Positions 26,753 through 35,517 of a stretch of 64,000 bases of DNA are shown here, one piece after another. A program made the position numbers and the translations under genes. The notes below the pieces were generated by a model. The model saw only the letters and a program-made list of their open reading frames with translations, was not told where the DNA came from and ran no database searches. This stretch comes from SYLG01 sp965226945 (GTDB lineage Bacteria > Planctomycetota > Planctomycetia > Gemmatales > Gemmataceae). The stretch lies in NCBI GenBank assembly GCA_965226945.1, contig OZ245717.1, forward strand, positions 5,828,001-5,892,000, written 5' to 3'. The stretch's first letter is position 1, and each line of letters starts with the position of its first letter.

Positions 26753-27397
26753 TCAGGACGCCTCTTCGGTGCGAGGTAAATCCTTGAGCGAGCCAATACC
26801 GAGCAATTCGAGAAAATGGTCGGTGGTGCGGAACATTTTTCCGTTCTTGTCCGATTCCATTTTGATCAGGCCCAATCGCATCAAGCGCCGGCTGGCGGCG
26901 GCGGAATCGGCGCCGCGGATCGCGTCGATCTCTTCCTTGGGAATCGGTTGCCGGTAGGCGACCAGGGCGAGCACATCCACCGCATCCTGGGGAAGCTCCA
27001 CCTCTGCGGGGTTTTGCACTCTTGCTTGCTTGGCTTGCGGCATCGCCTCGGCGAGCAGGCGCAAGATCCAACCACCTTGTTCGCGCACGGCCCGGCAGGG
27101 GCGCCCCTGCTCGCGAAAATTCTGATTCATCTGCGCGAAGAGATGCTCCAGGTCCTGGGCCTTCCAGCCAGGAAAAAGCCGGCCGAGGACCTCGGCCTGG
27201 AGCGGTTTGGCCGCCGCGAATAAGGCGGCTTCGAGCAGTCGGCCTGGCGCCGGGGGAGCGCTGCCATCGGCCAAGGGCGAGGCGGATGCCGCGGCCCTGC
27301 CTGCGAAGATCTGCCAGTCGCCTTCAACCTCAATGACTTCCGATTCCCCGTGCGGGGTGGGAAACTTCAAGGGCTCAGGCTCCTCATGTGCGCTCAT
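26753..27397 (-). CDS. scpB: Segregation and condensation protein B
   Basis: ScpB, the winged-helix partner of the SMC-ScpA complex in chromosome condensation. Recognised from LLEAALFAAAKPLQAEVLGR at the start of the first winged helix and from LPQDAVDVLALVAYRQPIPK followed by EEIDAIRGADSAAASRRLMR, a family signature, in the second. About 214 residues from the ATG at 27397. The N-terminal ~45 residues are acidic and Pro-rich and not conserved. The ATG overlaps the stop of the DUF420 gene by 4 nt, so the two are coupled. ScpA is not in the window. The C-terminus ends soon after GIGSLKDLPRTEEAS. Confidence 0.9.
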   Translation of the reverse strand: MSAHEEPEPLKFPTPHGESEVIEVEGDWQIFAGRAAASASPLADGSAPPAPGRLLEAALFAAAKPLQAEVLGRLFPGWKAQDLEHLFAQMNQNFREQGRPCRAVREQGGWILRLLAEAMPQAKQARVQNPAEVELPQDAVDVLALVAYRQPIPKEEIDAIRGADSAAASRRLMRLGLIKMESDKNGKMFRTTDHFLELLGIGSLKDLPRTEEAS

Positions 27398-27795
27398 TGA
27401 TGCGGCAAAAAGAAGATTCCGGTAATTGCGGTTCCGGTCCAGGCGACGGCAAAGAAGAAGGCCAGGGTCAAATGAACCTTGCGCCGGCGAGTGTAACCGG
27501 TCCAAAGCATCAGGGGAAGCAAAAGGGCCGAGGGGATGGAAAAACTCAAGTGAATGCGCAGGGCCTGGCGCAGTTCTTCATTTTCCTGGATGTATTCGAA
27601 AACCCCTGGATGCGTGAGCCGGATGACCCCCTCGAACAAGATGAGCGTCGCCATCACGGCCGTGAAAAAGACGACATTGATCTGGCCATGAAGCCGCACT
27701 CGTCCAAGGACAAGCGCGATCAAGGCGGCAATGAGCAGAAGGGTCGCCAAGGCCACGGCCGACTTGAGCGCCAGGATCACCAACGGGCCGGTCAT
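27394..27795 (-). CDS. DUF420 family membrane protein
   Basis: A 133-residue protein with four hydrophobic helices. The family-type signature is GRVRLHGQINVVFFTAVMA, followed by FEGVIRLTHP, LRIHLSFSIPSALLLPLML and YTRRRKVHLTLAFFFAVAWT with GTAITGIFFLPHQ at the end. Conserved histidines (HGQIN, IHLSF, VHLTLAF) are typical of DUF420, a family often found near heme-copper oxidase genes, though none is seen here. Start placed at the ATG at 27795 (MTGPLVILALKSAVAL); upstream in-frame codons cross a short direct repeat (CCCAGAATTCGCC twice near 27843-27870) and look non-coding. Coupled to scpB by an ATGA overlap. Confidence 0.85.
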   Translation of the reverse strand: MTGPLVILALKSAVALATLLLIAALIALVLGRVRLHGQINVVFFTAVMATLILFEGVIRLTHPGVFEYIQENEELRQALRIHLSFSIPSALLLPLMLWTGYTRRRKVHLTLAFFFAVAWTGTAITGIFFLPHQ

Positions 27796-27955
27796 GCTTG
27801 TTGCCTTGTTTTCATCACACCAGGCAATCCCGGTCAAACTTCGCCCAGAATTCGCCTGCCCAGAATTCGCCCGATCGGTATTACCCACGAAAAGAGCCCA
27901 CACCGCAAGAGCAGTAAAGGCGGTCGATCAATGACGTAAGAAGTCATGATGCGAA

Positions 27956-27993
27956 AATTCCCCGGGCAAGGTAGAACGCTTGCCCGGGGAATT
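27956..27993 (-). terminator. Strong hairpin, terminator of the SGNH/cytochrome gene
   Basis: Perfect 15-bp inverted repeat AATTCCCCGGGCAAG / CTTGCCCGGGGAATT with an 8-nt loop, 12 bp past the stop of the minus-strand gene at 28006. The T-run on the minus strand is short (AATTTTC). Confidence 0.75.
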
Positions 27994-28005
27994 GGGATCA
28001 GGTCA

Positions 28006-31000
28006 TCATTTCAGCGTGGAAAGGTACTCGATCAGGTCGAGAAACTCCGCCGGTGAAATCGATGCCGCCTGGCCTTCCGGCATGCTGCTCTGCTTGAGCA
28101 CCTTGCGGCTTTCGATTTCGCTTATGGGAATGACCCTCTTTTCCTTGCCGTCGAAAATCTCCAGCTCTTTTTTTGTTTCGCCGACCAAAAGGCCCGAAAT
28201 GATCTTGCCGTTGGTCGTTTCCACCAGGGTGGAGGCATACTTGGGGTCGACGTCGGCATTGGGGTCGATGATCGATTCGATGATTTTCACGCGAGTCAGC
28301 CGCTTGGCCACCTCGTGCATGTTGGGGCCATAGTCTTTCCCCTCGCCGTTGCCCAGGCGGTGGCAGGCGGTGCAGTTGCGCACGAACACGGCGCGGCCGT
28401 TGCTCGGGTTGCCCTTGAGCAAGGCCAGCGCGGTCATCGCCTTGTTTTTCAATTCTGTCGATTTCGGCTCGGTCGAAAGAAGCACTTTCAGGTGGGGCGC
28501 CACCGCTCCGCCCACCTTGGAGGTTGCGATCCAGGCATTGAGCAAGGTCTCGCCTTCCGTGTTCCCCTTGGCAATTTTTCCCGCGAGGAAAAGCGGCCGC
28601 CAGATCGCCTCGTTGGCTCCGAGCGCATGATCCAGGGTGTACTTGGTCCAGTAGTCCAGGGGCAACTTGGCCGCGGCCAGAATCGCTTCCATCGATTCCG
28701 GCGTCTGGTAAAAACTCAAACCACGCAGCGCCTCGGTGCGCACCCGCGCGTGCTGATCCGCGGCGGCGACTTTGAGGATCTCAAAGGCCCCCGGGACGAA
28801 TTCGCGTTCGTCGGCAACAATGCGCACGGCCGCGGCCCTGGCCTCCATGAACTCGCTGGCCAGAACCTTTTTGAGCAGTTCCTTGTCGAGGGCTCGGTGG
28901 CTTTGCTGAACCCAGAGAGCCTCGCAAAGCAGCCGGTCGCGTTCCTTGCGTGCGGCCTCGTCGGCAGGCGTCTGCGCAAGCAGTTCCTTGGTCCAGGTCG
29001 CAAGCGCCGCGACCACCTCTTCGCGAGGGCGGTCCCACAACTCGCGGCGCACACGGTAGCGGGTGCGCCATTCGTATTCCTTGAACTGTTCCAGAAGCTC
29101 GGGAATCGGTTTGCCAAACTGAGTCACCGGCTTGACCAGCGGCCGGTCCTTTCCAACCAACCGGTAGATGCGGCCGCGCGAATGATCGCGGCTGGGGTCG
29201 CGCTGCGAATATTGCATGTGTCCGATCAGGGCATTGGCCCAGTCGCCAAACCAGAGGGCGCCATCAGGCCCGATGGTCGGATTGGCCGGCCGGAAGTGCT
29301 TATCCGTGGAACGCACCAAGTCGGAGTTTTTGCCCCCAACCTTGACCCGTTCCCCCATGTAACCGGCGCCGTCGTCGCGCATCGTGTAGCGGGGCATGCC
29401 GTTCATGGTGATGACGCAGGCATAGATGAACTGCTTTTGCAAATCATCGGGCAGATTGCGACTGACAAGCCATTCGTTACCGAGGTTGGGGCGTTCACCG
29501 TTTGGCAGCACAAAGTTGATCCCTTTACGGCCCTGGAACTGCGCGCCGGAAAGCGGCGTGTCCCAGGTCTGGTTGGGGGTGGTGCCGTCGCCGACGATTC
29601 CCTGACCCCATTGGTCAAAGACGTAGCACCACATGTTGTACATGCCCGGCAACGCGAACTGGCGCACCTTTTGGCTTCTTGGGTCAATGACATAGGTCCC
29701 GCCCGCGCCCTGACTGCGATGAGGACCCCAGGGGGTTTCGAGGGTGGTGCTCATGGCGATCCCCTCGAGGATGTGGAGTTTGCCGCCGTTACTCCATTCC
29801 CAGCCGCCGCGATGATGCGTGTCGTCGGTGGCCCAGCCGTCGATCAGTTCGACGACGACGTCGGCCTTGTCGTCGCCATCGGTGTCCTTGAGCCAGAGGA
29901 TTCTCGGTTGGTCCATGACGAGCACGCCGCCATTGAAGAATTCAAAGCCGGTGGGGCAGTGGAGCTTGTCGTAAAAGACCTTGCACTTGTCGGCTTTGCC
30001 GTCGCCGTCGGTGTCTTCGAGGATGAGCAGTTTGTCGTTGGGTTTGGGATCGCCCGGCTTCCACAGGGGGTAATTGGGCATGCAGGAAACCCAAAGGCGT
30101 CCCTTGTTATCGAAATTGAGCTGCACCGGTTTGGCCAGTTCGGGAAATTTCGATTCGTCGGCAAACACCTTGATCTCGGTGCCGGGAGGCACTTCGCAGG
30201 TTTTAACGAACTCTTCGGGATCGAGGTAGCGTAGCGTCTGGGCCTCGGAATACTTTTGACCAGGATTGCCGAACCGGGTGGGCGGCTCGAACAGGTTGCC
30301 CGTCTTGCTGTCGTCGGGTTTCGCCGGCACTTCCTGCCCGGCGGCGAGTTTCCAAATGTAGTCGTCTCTTACCGCCGCCATGTTGCGCAGTTTTCCGTAT
30401 TCCAGCGGAAACGTATTGGTGTCGAAGGTGCGCCTGCCGCCGTAGACATACCAGCCGTTGACCATCCGGTAGTCTTGTTGATGGACGAAGGATTTATCGT
30501 TGACGGCGGATCTAACTTTTTCGAATACAGGAGAGTTGATCACCTTGTCGGGCACGGTTCCAAAAAGCGCTTCATCGAGGATCCGGGCGGTGAGCTTATC
30601 GCCGGCCTGGTTGGCATGGCAGCCGTTGACGGTGTACTGCAAACCCGCCTTGCCTGAAAACTCCTTATAAGTCGGATAAAACAGATCGATGAAGGCGACA
30701 TTGGCCGCCTGGGCGACATCGCGCGCGGCGTCGGCAAAGAGCTTGAGATTGTCGTTTTCTTGCGTGCCTTCGGGCAGAAATCCATCGGCCGAGCCTTCAA
30801 AGGCAATCGGTGAAACGATCACGAATCGAGGCTTGGCGCCGCGACCGTCGCGAGGATACTGGCGGGCGTAGTCTTCCAGGAACTGGCGGTATTCGGATTT
30901 GAACTTTTCTACCCCTTCCTTGCCGGCGAACGACTCATTGAAGCCGAAGAAGCAGAAGAAGGTGTCGGGGCTGAAGGCTTTGAGCGGGTCGTCGATCTTC

Positions 31001-31365
31001 GTATAGTCGGCCGAACGCTGGCGGATGGAAACTTCGTCGGCGGGTCGGCCGAAATTGCGGATGACCAGTTCCTTTTCGGGGAAGCGCAATTGCAGCAGGG
31101 TTTCGAAATGGCCGAAGAGGTTCATGCGCTCGGCGGTGCTGCTGCCGACGAAGGCAATCCGCTCGTGCGTGATGAACTCAAGCGGCAGGCGGCTGGGGGG
31201 AAGAGGCCCGCGGTTGGCCCGGGTTGTGACGGGGGGTACCTTGGCCTCTGCCTTTTCCTGGCCCTTGGGCCCTTGAGATAAAACCGGCGCCTGGGAAAGC
31301 AAACCCGCCAACAGGAAGGCGAGGCTTGTGAAAGCCAGGGGTTTGCGCCAACGGGAAAAATTCAT
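28006..31365 (-). CDS. SGNH hydrolase / PVC-type dehydrogenase / CxxCH cytochrome fusion
   Basis: About 1119 residues, exported (signal peptide KPLAFTSLAFLLAGLLSQAP). Domain order: an SGNH/GDSL-like esterase fold, residues ~55-280 (RIAFVGSSTAERMNLFG, FVIVSPIAFEGSADGFL, NGCHANQAGDK); a propeller of the PVC membrane-bound-dehydrogenase type (KLLILEDTDGDGKADKCKVF, LWLKDTDGDDKADVVVELID, GWEWSNGGKLHILEG); a helical HEAT-like stretch around residues 830-1000; and a C-terminal cytochrome c domain with one heme site in FVRNCTACHRLGNGEGKDYG and a likely distal Met in SSMPEGQ. Such fusions are a hallmark of planctomycetes; they are thought to oxidise sugars or related compounds, but the substrate is not established. 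In the SGNH domain the usual Asp before the catalytic His appears as Asn (NGCH). Start at the ATG at 31365, with GGAG 10 nt upstream. Confidence 0.88.
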   Translation of the reverse strand: MNFSRWRKPLAFTSLAFLLAGLLSQAPVLSQGPKGQEKAEAKVPPVTTRANRGPLPPSRLPLEFITHERIAFVGSSTAERMNLFGHFETLLQLRFPEKELVIRNFGRPADEVSIRQRSADYTKIDDPLKAFSPDTFFCFFGFNESFAGKEGVEKFKSEYRQFLEDYARQYPRDGRGAKPRFVIVSPIAFEGSADGFLPEGTQENDNLKLFADAARDVAQAANVAFIDLFYPTYKEFSGKAGLQYTVNGCHANQAGDKLTARILDEALFGTVPDKVINSPVFEKVRSAVNDKSFVHQQDYRMVNGWYVYGGRRTFDTNTFPLEYGKLRNMAAVRDDYIWKLAAGQEVPAKPDDSKTGNLFEPPTRFGNPGQKYSEAQTLRYLDPEEFVKTCEVPPGTEIKVFADESKFPELAKPVQLNFDNKGRLWVSCMPNYPLWKPGDPKPNDKLLILEDTDGDGKADKCKVFYDKLHCPTGFEFFNGGVLVMDQPRILWLKDTDGDDKADVVVELIDGWATDDTHHRGGWEWSNGGKLHILEGIAMSTTLETPWGPHRSQGAGGTYVIDPRSQKVRQFALPGMYNMWCYVFDQWGQGIVGDGTTPNQTWDTPLSGAQFQGRKGINFVLPNGERPNLGNEWLVSRNLPDDLQKQFIYACVITMNGMPRYTMRDDGAGYMGERVKVGGKNSDLVRSTDKHFRPANPTIGPDGALWFGDWANALIGHMQYSQRDPSRDHSRGRIYRLVGKDRPLVKPVTQFGKPIPELLEQFKEYEWRTRYRVRRELWDRPREEVVAALATWTKELLAQTPADEAARKERDRLLCEALWVQQSHRALDKELLKKVLASEFMEARAAAVRIVADEREFVPGAFEILKVAAADQHARVRTEALRGLSFYQTPESMEAILAAAKLPLDYWTKYTLDHALGANEAIWRPLFLAGKIAKGNTEGETLLNAWIATSKVGGAVAPHLKVLLSTEPKSTELKNKAMTALALLKGNPSNGRAVFVRNCTACHRLGNGEGKDYGPNMHEVAKRLTRVKIIESIIDPNADVDPKYASTLVETTNGKIISGLLVGETKKELEIFDGKEKRVIPISEIESRKVLKQSSMPEGQAASISPAEFLDLIEYLSTLK

Positions 31366-31603
31366 CGGAGAGAAGCTCCAGGAAAATGTCACCCAAAAAA
31401 TATCACCCTAAAAATGTCAATCCCGGGGCCCGATTGCAGGGCAGAAGGTTTGCGGGTGAGATCATTCTAAGTTGAAGGAAGAAAAGGGAAACCGAACCAC
31501 TGGCCCTGTCCGTGTTTTCCGGTATTTGCGCGGCTGGATTGCAAAAATGAAATGCATTGGGCAAAGGCGGCGGATTGGCCGGGCGAGATAAAAGAGAACG
31601 AAA

Positions 31604-31641
31604 GAAGCCGGCTGCCTTCCTTTAGGAAGGCAGCCGGCTTC
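31604..31641 (-). terminator. Intrinsic terminator of the methyltransferase gene
   Basis: Perfect 17-bp stem GAAGCCGGCTGCCTTCC / GGAAGGCAGCCGGCTTC with a TTTA loop, 16 bp past the stop at 31658 on the minus strand, followed on that strand by TTTCTTTCG. Confidence 0.88.
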
Positions 31642-31657
31642 TTCTAATGACTGTCGA

Positions 31658-32488
31658 TCAGGCGAGCCGGGCCTTGACGAGCCAGTGCCAGCCGAGTTCT
31701 TCTTCCCATTCGGCCAGTTCTTCAGGGCTCACTCCCTGCCAGGCCCTATCGGCGACATATTCGTGTTTGACGTAATGCTCAATGTCCCAGGTGAAGATGT
31801 GCGCCTTGCGCGCCTCTTCAATGGTGAAGCCGGGCAACAACCGGTCGAGTCCCCGCCGGGTATAACTGTAGGTCACGGGGCAGCCGGTCTGAGCTTCGGA
31901 ATTGGTGGCGATGAGGGGATCGAGCGAGCCGATTTCCCAGGGGCCTTCCGTGTGCATCAGCCACAGAACCTTGTAGCTGATCTTTGCATAGACCATCATC
32001 CGTAGTTCCGAGCCTGAGCCCATGAGCGAACGGATTCGCTCGATCGCCTTTTCGGGATGGGGCGTATGGTGTAACACCCCGAACGAGTAGATGAGATCGT
32101 AGGGTCCGGCCGGGACAAGACTGGTTAGATCTTCGGCGTTACCGTGAACGAAGCGGATCCGGTCCGACAGGCCGAAATTCCAGGCGCGCTTGCTTGCCAG
32201 GTCGAGCGAGACATCGGAGTAGTCGAGCGCGACCACTTCGGCGCCGGCGCGGGCGAAATTGATCGTGTCGGTGCCCAGCCCACAACCGATCTCCAGCACC
32301 CGCTTGCCTTTCCAGCGTGCAAAGTCGGCGAAGGCGGGGATGTGAGGCTCGACGAAGTACTTGCGCGCCTCGACTTCATCGAAATATTCGCGGCTGCCGA
32401 CTTCCTTTTTGGAATGGCGCAAGTTGCAGGGGCGCCGGTTCCAGTAGTCGCGCACTCGTTCCAGCGGTACCGATCCAAATTCCGGCAT
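31658..32488 (-). CDS. Class I SAM-dependent methyltransferase
   Basis: About 276 residues. SAM loop KRVLEIGCGLGTDTINFARA near residue 64, acidic residue in VVALDYSDVSLDLA, then YDLIYSFGVLHHTPHPEKAI, typical of the Methyltransf_11/25 group. The N-terminal sequence ERVRDYWNRRPCNLRHSKKE and the C-terminal GFTIEEARKAHIFTWDIEHY are conserved-looking and give it a distinct subfamily, but no named substrate is recognised. It lies 71 bp downstream of thrS on the same strand with its own terminator, and away from the main glycan cluster. A small-molecule or lipid acceptor is the likeliest guess. Confidence 0.87.
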   Translation of the reverse strand: MPEFGSVPLERVRDYWNRRPCNLRHSKKEVGSREYFDEVEARKYFVEPHIPAFADFARWKGKRVLEIGCGLGTDTINFARAGAEVVALDYSDVSLDLASKRAWNFGLSDRIRFVHGNAEDLTSLVPAGPYDLIYSFGVLHHTPHPEKAIERIRSLMGSGSELRMMVYAKISYKVLWLMHTEGPWEIGSLDPLIATNSEAQTGCPVTYSYTRRGLDRLLPGFTIEEARKAHIFTWDIEHYVKHEYVADRAWQGVSPEELAEWEEELGWHWLVKARLA

Positions 32489-32559
32489 GGCGAACTCCTT
32501 CCTGGAGGCTTTTCTGTATTTTTTCCGTCCTGATGGTCGCCGGAACCGGCCTTTTGGCG

Positions 32560-34779
32560 CTAGTCCAAGGCTCGCGTTTTTACATTCTGCTCCATCTGAG
32601 CAATCAGGGCATCGACGCTCATCGCTCCTTGGTCTCCCTTGACCCGGTGACGAACCGCAACACTTCCCGCTTGCACTTCCTTGTCGCCGACAACGAGCAT
32701 AAAAGGAATCTTGTCGAGGCTGGCCTGGCGGATTTTCGCCCCGACCTTGTCGGAACTGTAATCGCCGGCAATGCGGAAACCGTGTTCGCGCAGGCGCGCT
32801 TCGACAGACTTCGCATAATCGTTGAACTTATCGCTGACAGGAAGAATACGCGCCTGTTCCGGCGCCAGCCAGAATGGGAACGCGCCAGCGAAATGTTCAA
32901 TGAGAATGCCCATGAACCGCTCCATCGACCCGAACGGGGCGCGGTGGATCATGACGGGCCGGTGGCTTTGATTGTCCGAGCCGGCATATTCCAGGTCGAA
33001 CCGCTTGGGCAGGTTGTAGTCGAGCTGGACGGTGCCAAGCTGCCATTCGCGGCCAATGCAATCGCGCACGACAAAGTCGATCTTCGGGCCATAGAAGGCC
33101 GCTTCGCCCTCTTCGGCGGTGTAGCGCATGTCCAAGGCCTTGACGACCTTGATCAGCGAGGCCTCGGCGGTGTCCCAATCTTCGTTGGAGCCGACATACT
33201 TGTCCGAGTTCTTGGCGCGCAGGCCAATGCGAACCCGGTAATCGTTGAGCCCCAGGGTCTTGAGCACGAAGAGCACCAGTTCGATATTCTTGTGCAGTTC
33301 GTCCTCAACCTGTTCGGGGGTCATGAACAGGTGGGCGTCGTCCTGGGTGAAACCGCGCACCCGGGTCATCCCCGAAAGTTCGCCGGTTTGCTCGTAACGA
33401 TAGACGGTACCGAATTCGGCCAGACGCAAGGGCAGGTCGCGGTAGCTGCGCGGTTCGGCCTTGTAAATCTGGATGTGATGGGGGCAATTCATCGGCTTCA
33501 GCAGGTAGCCTTCCTGATTTTCCAGCCAGGAGAGCAGAGCGCGCGCACGGCCCGCACGATCTTTCGCGGAGTCGTAGCCGTGAACGACGACCTGAAATTT
33601 CGCAATGAGGTCCCGGCCAAAATCGTCCACTAAAGCCAGTTTTTCCGCCTGGGTCTTGGCCTCGAGGTAACCGGGAATGGAAAGGCTGGCCTGCGCCAGG
33701 AATTTCTCCATTTCCTGTTCTTTTTCCAAGGTCAGTTCGCCGGCCACCAGGCGATGTTGGATCAGGTCGAGCGCCTGGGCCGCGGGGTGCTGATAAAGCG
33801 GCGGGAATTGCGAATCCCGGTAATAAGGGAAGTGGCCGCTGGTGCGGTAAAGCTCGAGCTTGCCGATGTTGGGGGTGTAGACCGGCAGGTAACCGAGGCG
33901 GAGCAGCTCATCCTTGATGAAGTTTTCCAGGATGCCGCGCACCAGGGCGCCACGGGGCATCCACAGGATCAGGCCGGGGCCGACCTGCTGGCTGATGGTG
34001 AAGAGCGCGAGCTGTTTACCCAACAGGCGGTGGTCGCGCTTTTTCGCTTCTTCCATCCGCTTGATATGTTCGTCGAGGTCTTTTTGGGTGAAGAACGCGG
34101 TGGCGTAAAGCCTTTGGAGCTGCTTGCGGTTGGAGTCGTTTTTCCAGTAGGCGCCGGCAATCGAGAGAATCTTGAAGGCGCCGATGCGGCCGGCATGAGG
34201 GATGTGCGGCCCGCGGCAAAGGTCGATGAACTCTCCCTGCCGGTAAAAGCTCAACGATCCGAAGCGATGAAGCTCTTCATCGATGTGCTCGATCTTGTAC
34301 TGTTGGCCCATCCCCGCGACGAGTTCGCGGCCTTGTGGGACGGTGCGTTCGAACCGCTCAAACGGTTCCGCCATCGCCACGATCTTGGCCATTTCGGCCT
34401 CGATGCGAGGGAAATCTTCTTCGCGGATCGGGGTGGGGGAATCGATGTCGTAGTAAAAGCCATTTTCGATCGGCGGGCCAAAGGCAAGCTGGGTGCCGGG
34501 GAAAAGCCGCACGACCGCGCGCGCCATGACATGGGCGCAAGAGTGGCGCAACACTTCCAGCGCATCCTGATCCTTATCGGTCAGAATTTGCAGGGTGTGC
34601 GGTTCGGTCTTTTCGGCAAGCGCTGTGGTCAGATCGACAATGGTGCCATCAAGGCGACAAGCGATCGCCGCCTGGGCGAGACGCTTACCGATCGATTCGG
34701 CGATTGCGTGGAGAGTGGTCCCGGCGGCAACGGTTTTTTGAGAACCATCGGGCAAAGTCACGACTGGCACGGGGCGCAT
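32560..34779 (-). CDS. thrS: Threonyl-tRNA synthetase
   Basis: Charges tRNA-Thr. About 739 residues in the expected order: TGS domain (VTLPDGSQKTVAAGTTLHAI), editing domain with the HxxxH motif (LRHSCAHVMARAVVRLFPG), and the class II core with motif 2 (EFGTVYRYEQTGELSGMTRV then RGFTQDDAHLF), the zinc-site cysteine in MNCPHHIQIYK, motif 3 (IHRAPFGSMERFMG), and the anticodon-binding domain (ILPVSDKFNDYAKSVEARL). A ~60-residue insertion after the first part of the core (EMEKFLAQASLSIPGYLEAK, DDFGRDLIAKFQVVVHGYDS) is longer than in E. coli ThrRS. Start at 34779. The upstream 34780-34920 shows short GC-rich hairpins but no recognisable T-box. Confidence 0.97.
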   Translation of the reverse strand: MRPVPVVTLPDGSQKTVAAGTTLHAIAESIGKRLAQAAIACRLDGTIVDLTTALAEKTEPHTLQILTDKDQDALEVLRHSCAHVMARAVVRLFPGTQLAFGPPIENGFYYDIDSPTPIREEDFPRIEAEMAKIVAMAEPFERFERTVPQGRELVAGMGQQYKIEHIDEELHRFGSLSFYRQGEFIDLCRGPHIPHAGRIGAFKILSIAGAYWKNDSNRKQLQRLYATAFFTQKDLDEHIKRMEEAKKRDHRLLGKQLALFTISQQVGPGLILWMPRGALVRGILENFIKDELLRLGYLPVYTPNIGKLELYRTSGHFPYYRDSQFPPLYQHPAAQALDLIQHRLVAGELTLEKEQEMEKFLAQASLSIPGYLEAKTQAEKLALVDDFGRDLIAKFQVVVHGYDSAKDRAGRARALLSWLENQEGYLLKPMNCPHHIQIYKAEPRSYRDLPLRLAEFGTVYRYEQTGELSGMTRVRGFTQDDAHLFMTPEQVEDELHKNIELVLFVLKTLGLNDYRVRIGLRAKNSDKYVGSNEDWDTAEASLIKVVKALDMRYTAEEGEAAFYGPKIDFVVRDCIGREWQLGTVQLDYNLPKRFDLEYAGSDNQSHRPVMIHRAPFGSMERFMGILIEHFAGAFPFWLAPEQARILPVSDKFNDYAKSVEARLREHGFRIAGDYSSDKVGAKIRQASLDKIPFMLVVGDKEVQAGSVAVRHRVKGDQGAMSVDALIAQMEQNVKTRALD

Positions 34780-34920
34780 CCTTTCGGGGCCATGAGCCCG
34801 GCAGGATGGCCCTGCCTAAAGCCGGAGGCCACATTCCTACTCCGGCCGAGGCGACGAATGTCGCGCGGGCCGGAGGTCCTGTTCAAAACGGAGAGAAATC
34901 GCGGTAGGTCGGGAAGCGCC

Positions 34921-35163
34921 TTATTCGCCCACATAAGGCAGAAGGCCCATGAACCGGGCGCGCTTGACGGCGTCGGACACGGCGCGCTGGAACGCGGCGC
35001 AGTTACCCGAACGCTTGCGAGAGAACATCTTGCCCTGGCTCGTGCACATCTTCTTCAGGGTGAAGATGTCCTTGTAATCGACGAAGGTCGGACGGGGGCA
35101 TCCCTCCTTGGTGCAAAAACGACAACGGTTCTTCTTGCCTTTGGAAGACTTCTTGCGGACCAT
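34921..35163 (-). CDS. rpsR: 30S ribosomal protein S18, zinc-ribbon (C+) form
   Basis: About 80 residues from the ATG at 35163, preceded by AGGGTGGGT. It carries the S18 core (IFTLKKMCTSQGKMFSRKR then SGNCAAFQRAVSDAVKRARF and GLLPYVGE). The N-terminus holds CRFCTKEGCP, giving the cysteine pattern of the zinc-binding C+ paralogue. In many bacteria rpsR sits with rpsF, ssb and rplI; here it stands alone between thrS and ppdK, which fits a second or relocated copy. In zinc-rich conditions C+ ribosomal proteins are normally used; whether a C- copy exists elsewhere cannot be seen. Confidence 0.93.
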   Translation of the reverse strand: MVRKKSSKGKKNRCRFCTKEGCPRPTFVDYKDIFTLKKMCTSQGKMFSRKRSGNCAAFQRAVSDAVKRARFMGLLPYVGE

Positions 35164-35517
35164 TACCCACCCTGAAGGAAACAAATTGGTTTAGGCCAAA
35201 CCGTTAATCTAAATCCTTGAAGGTCCGCTGTCAACCGGCCTGAACGATGAAGGCACCTCTCCCGGGGGGCCCTCTCATCATTCGGCCGTTTGAGTATACC
35301 GATTTCCACAGTTGATTGCTGAATATATAAAGTTTGGCCTCAATCTGGGCCAAATCGAGGCTTTTGGAGGTCAAATCGGCCGGTTTTTGGACGAAATTCC
35401 TCAAAATCACTAAGATCTTGCGAGTCCCATAAAAATGGCGTTGATTGCCGCGGGTCGATTTTTTGTTCCTGCCCGCCTCTTACCCGGGGGAACAGGACCG
35501 AACTAAGGACGGAATTT
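35164..35517. other. Divergent intergenic region between rpsR and ppdK, 354 bp
   Basis: Should contain the promoters of both genes. The segment 35270-35360 is relatively AT-rich and includes TTTCCA followed 17 nt later by TATAAA (near 35308-35336), a weak candidate sigma-70-like pair pointing to ppdK. No riboswitch or RNA gene was recognised. Confidence 0.35.

Noticed and set aside
28315..30234. 639-codon open frame antisense to the SGNH/cytochrome gene
   Set aside because: Same antisense artefact; the minus-strand gene has clear domains and a terminator.
34780..34920. T-box or other leader for thrS
   Set aside because: Short GC hairpins exist, but no T-box sequence or specifier stem could be identified.
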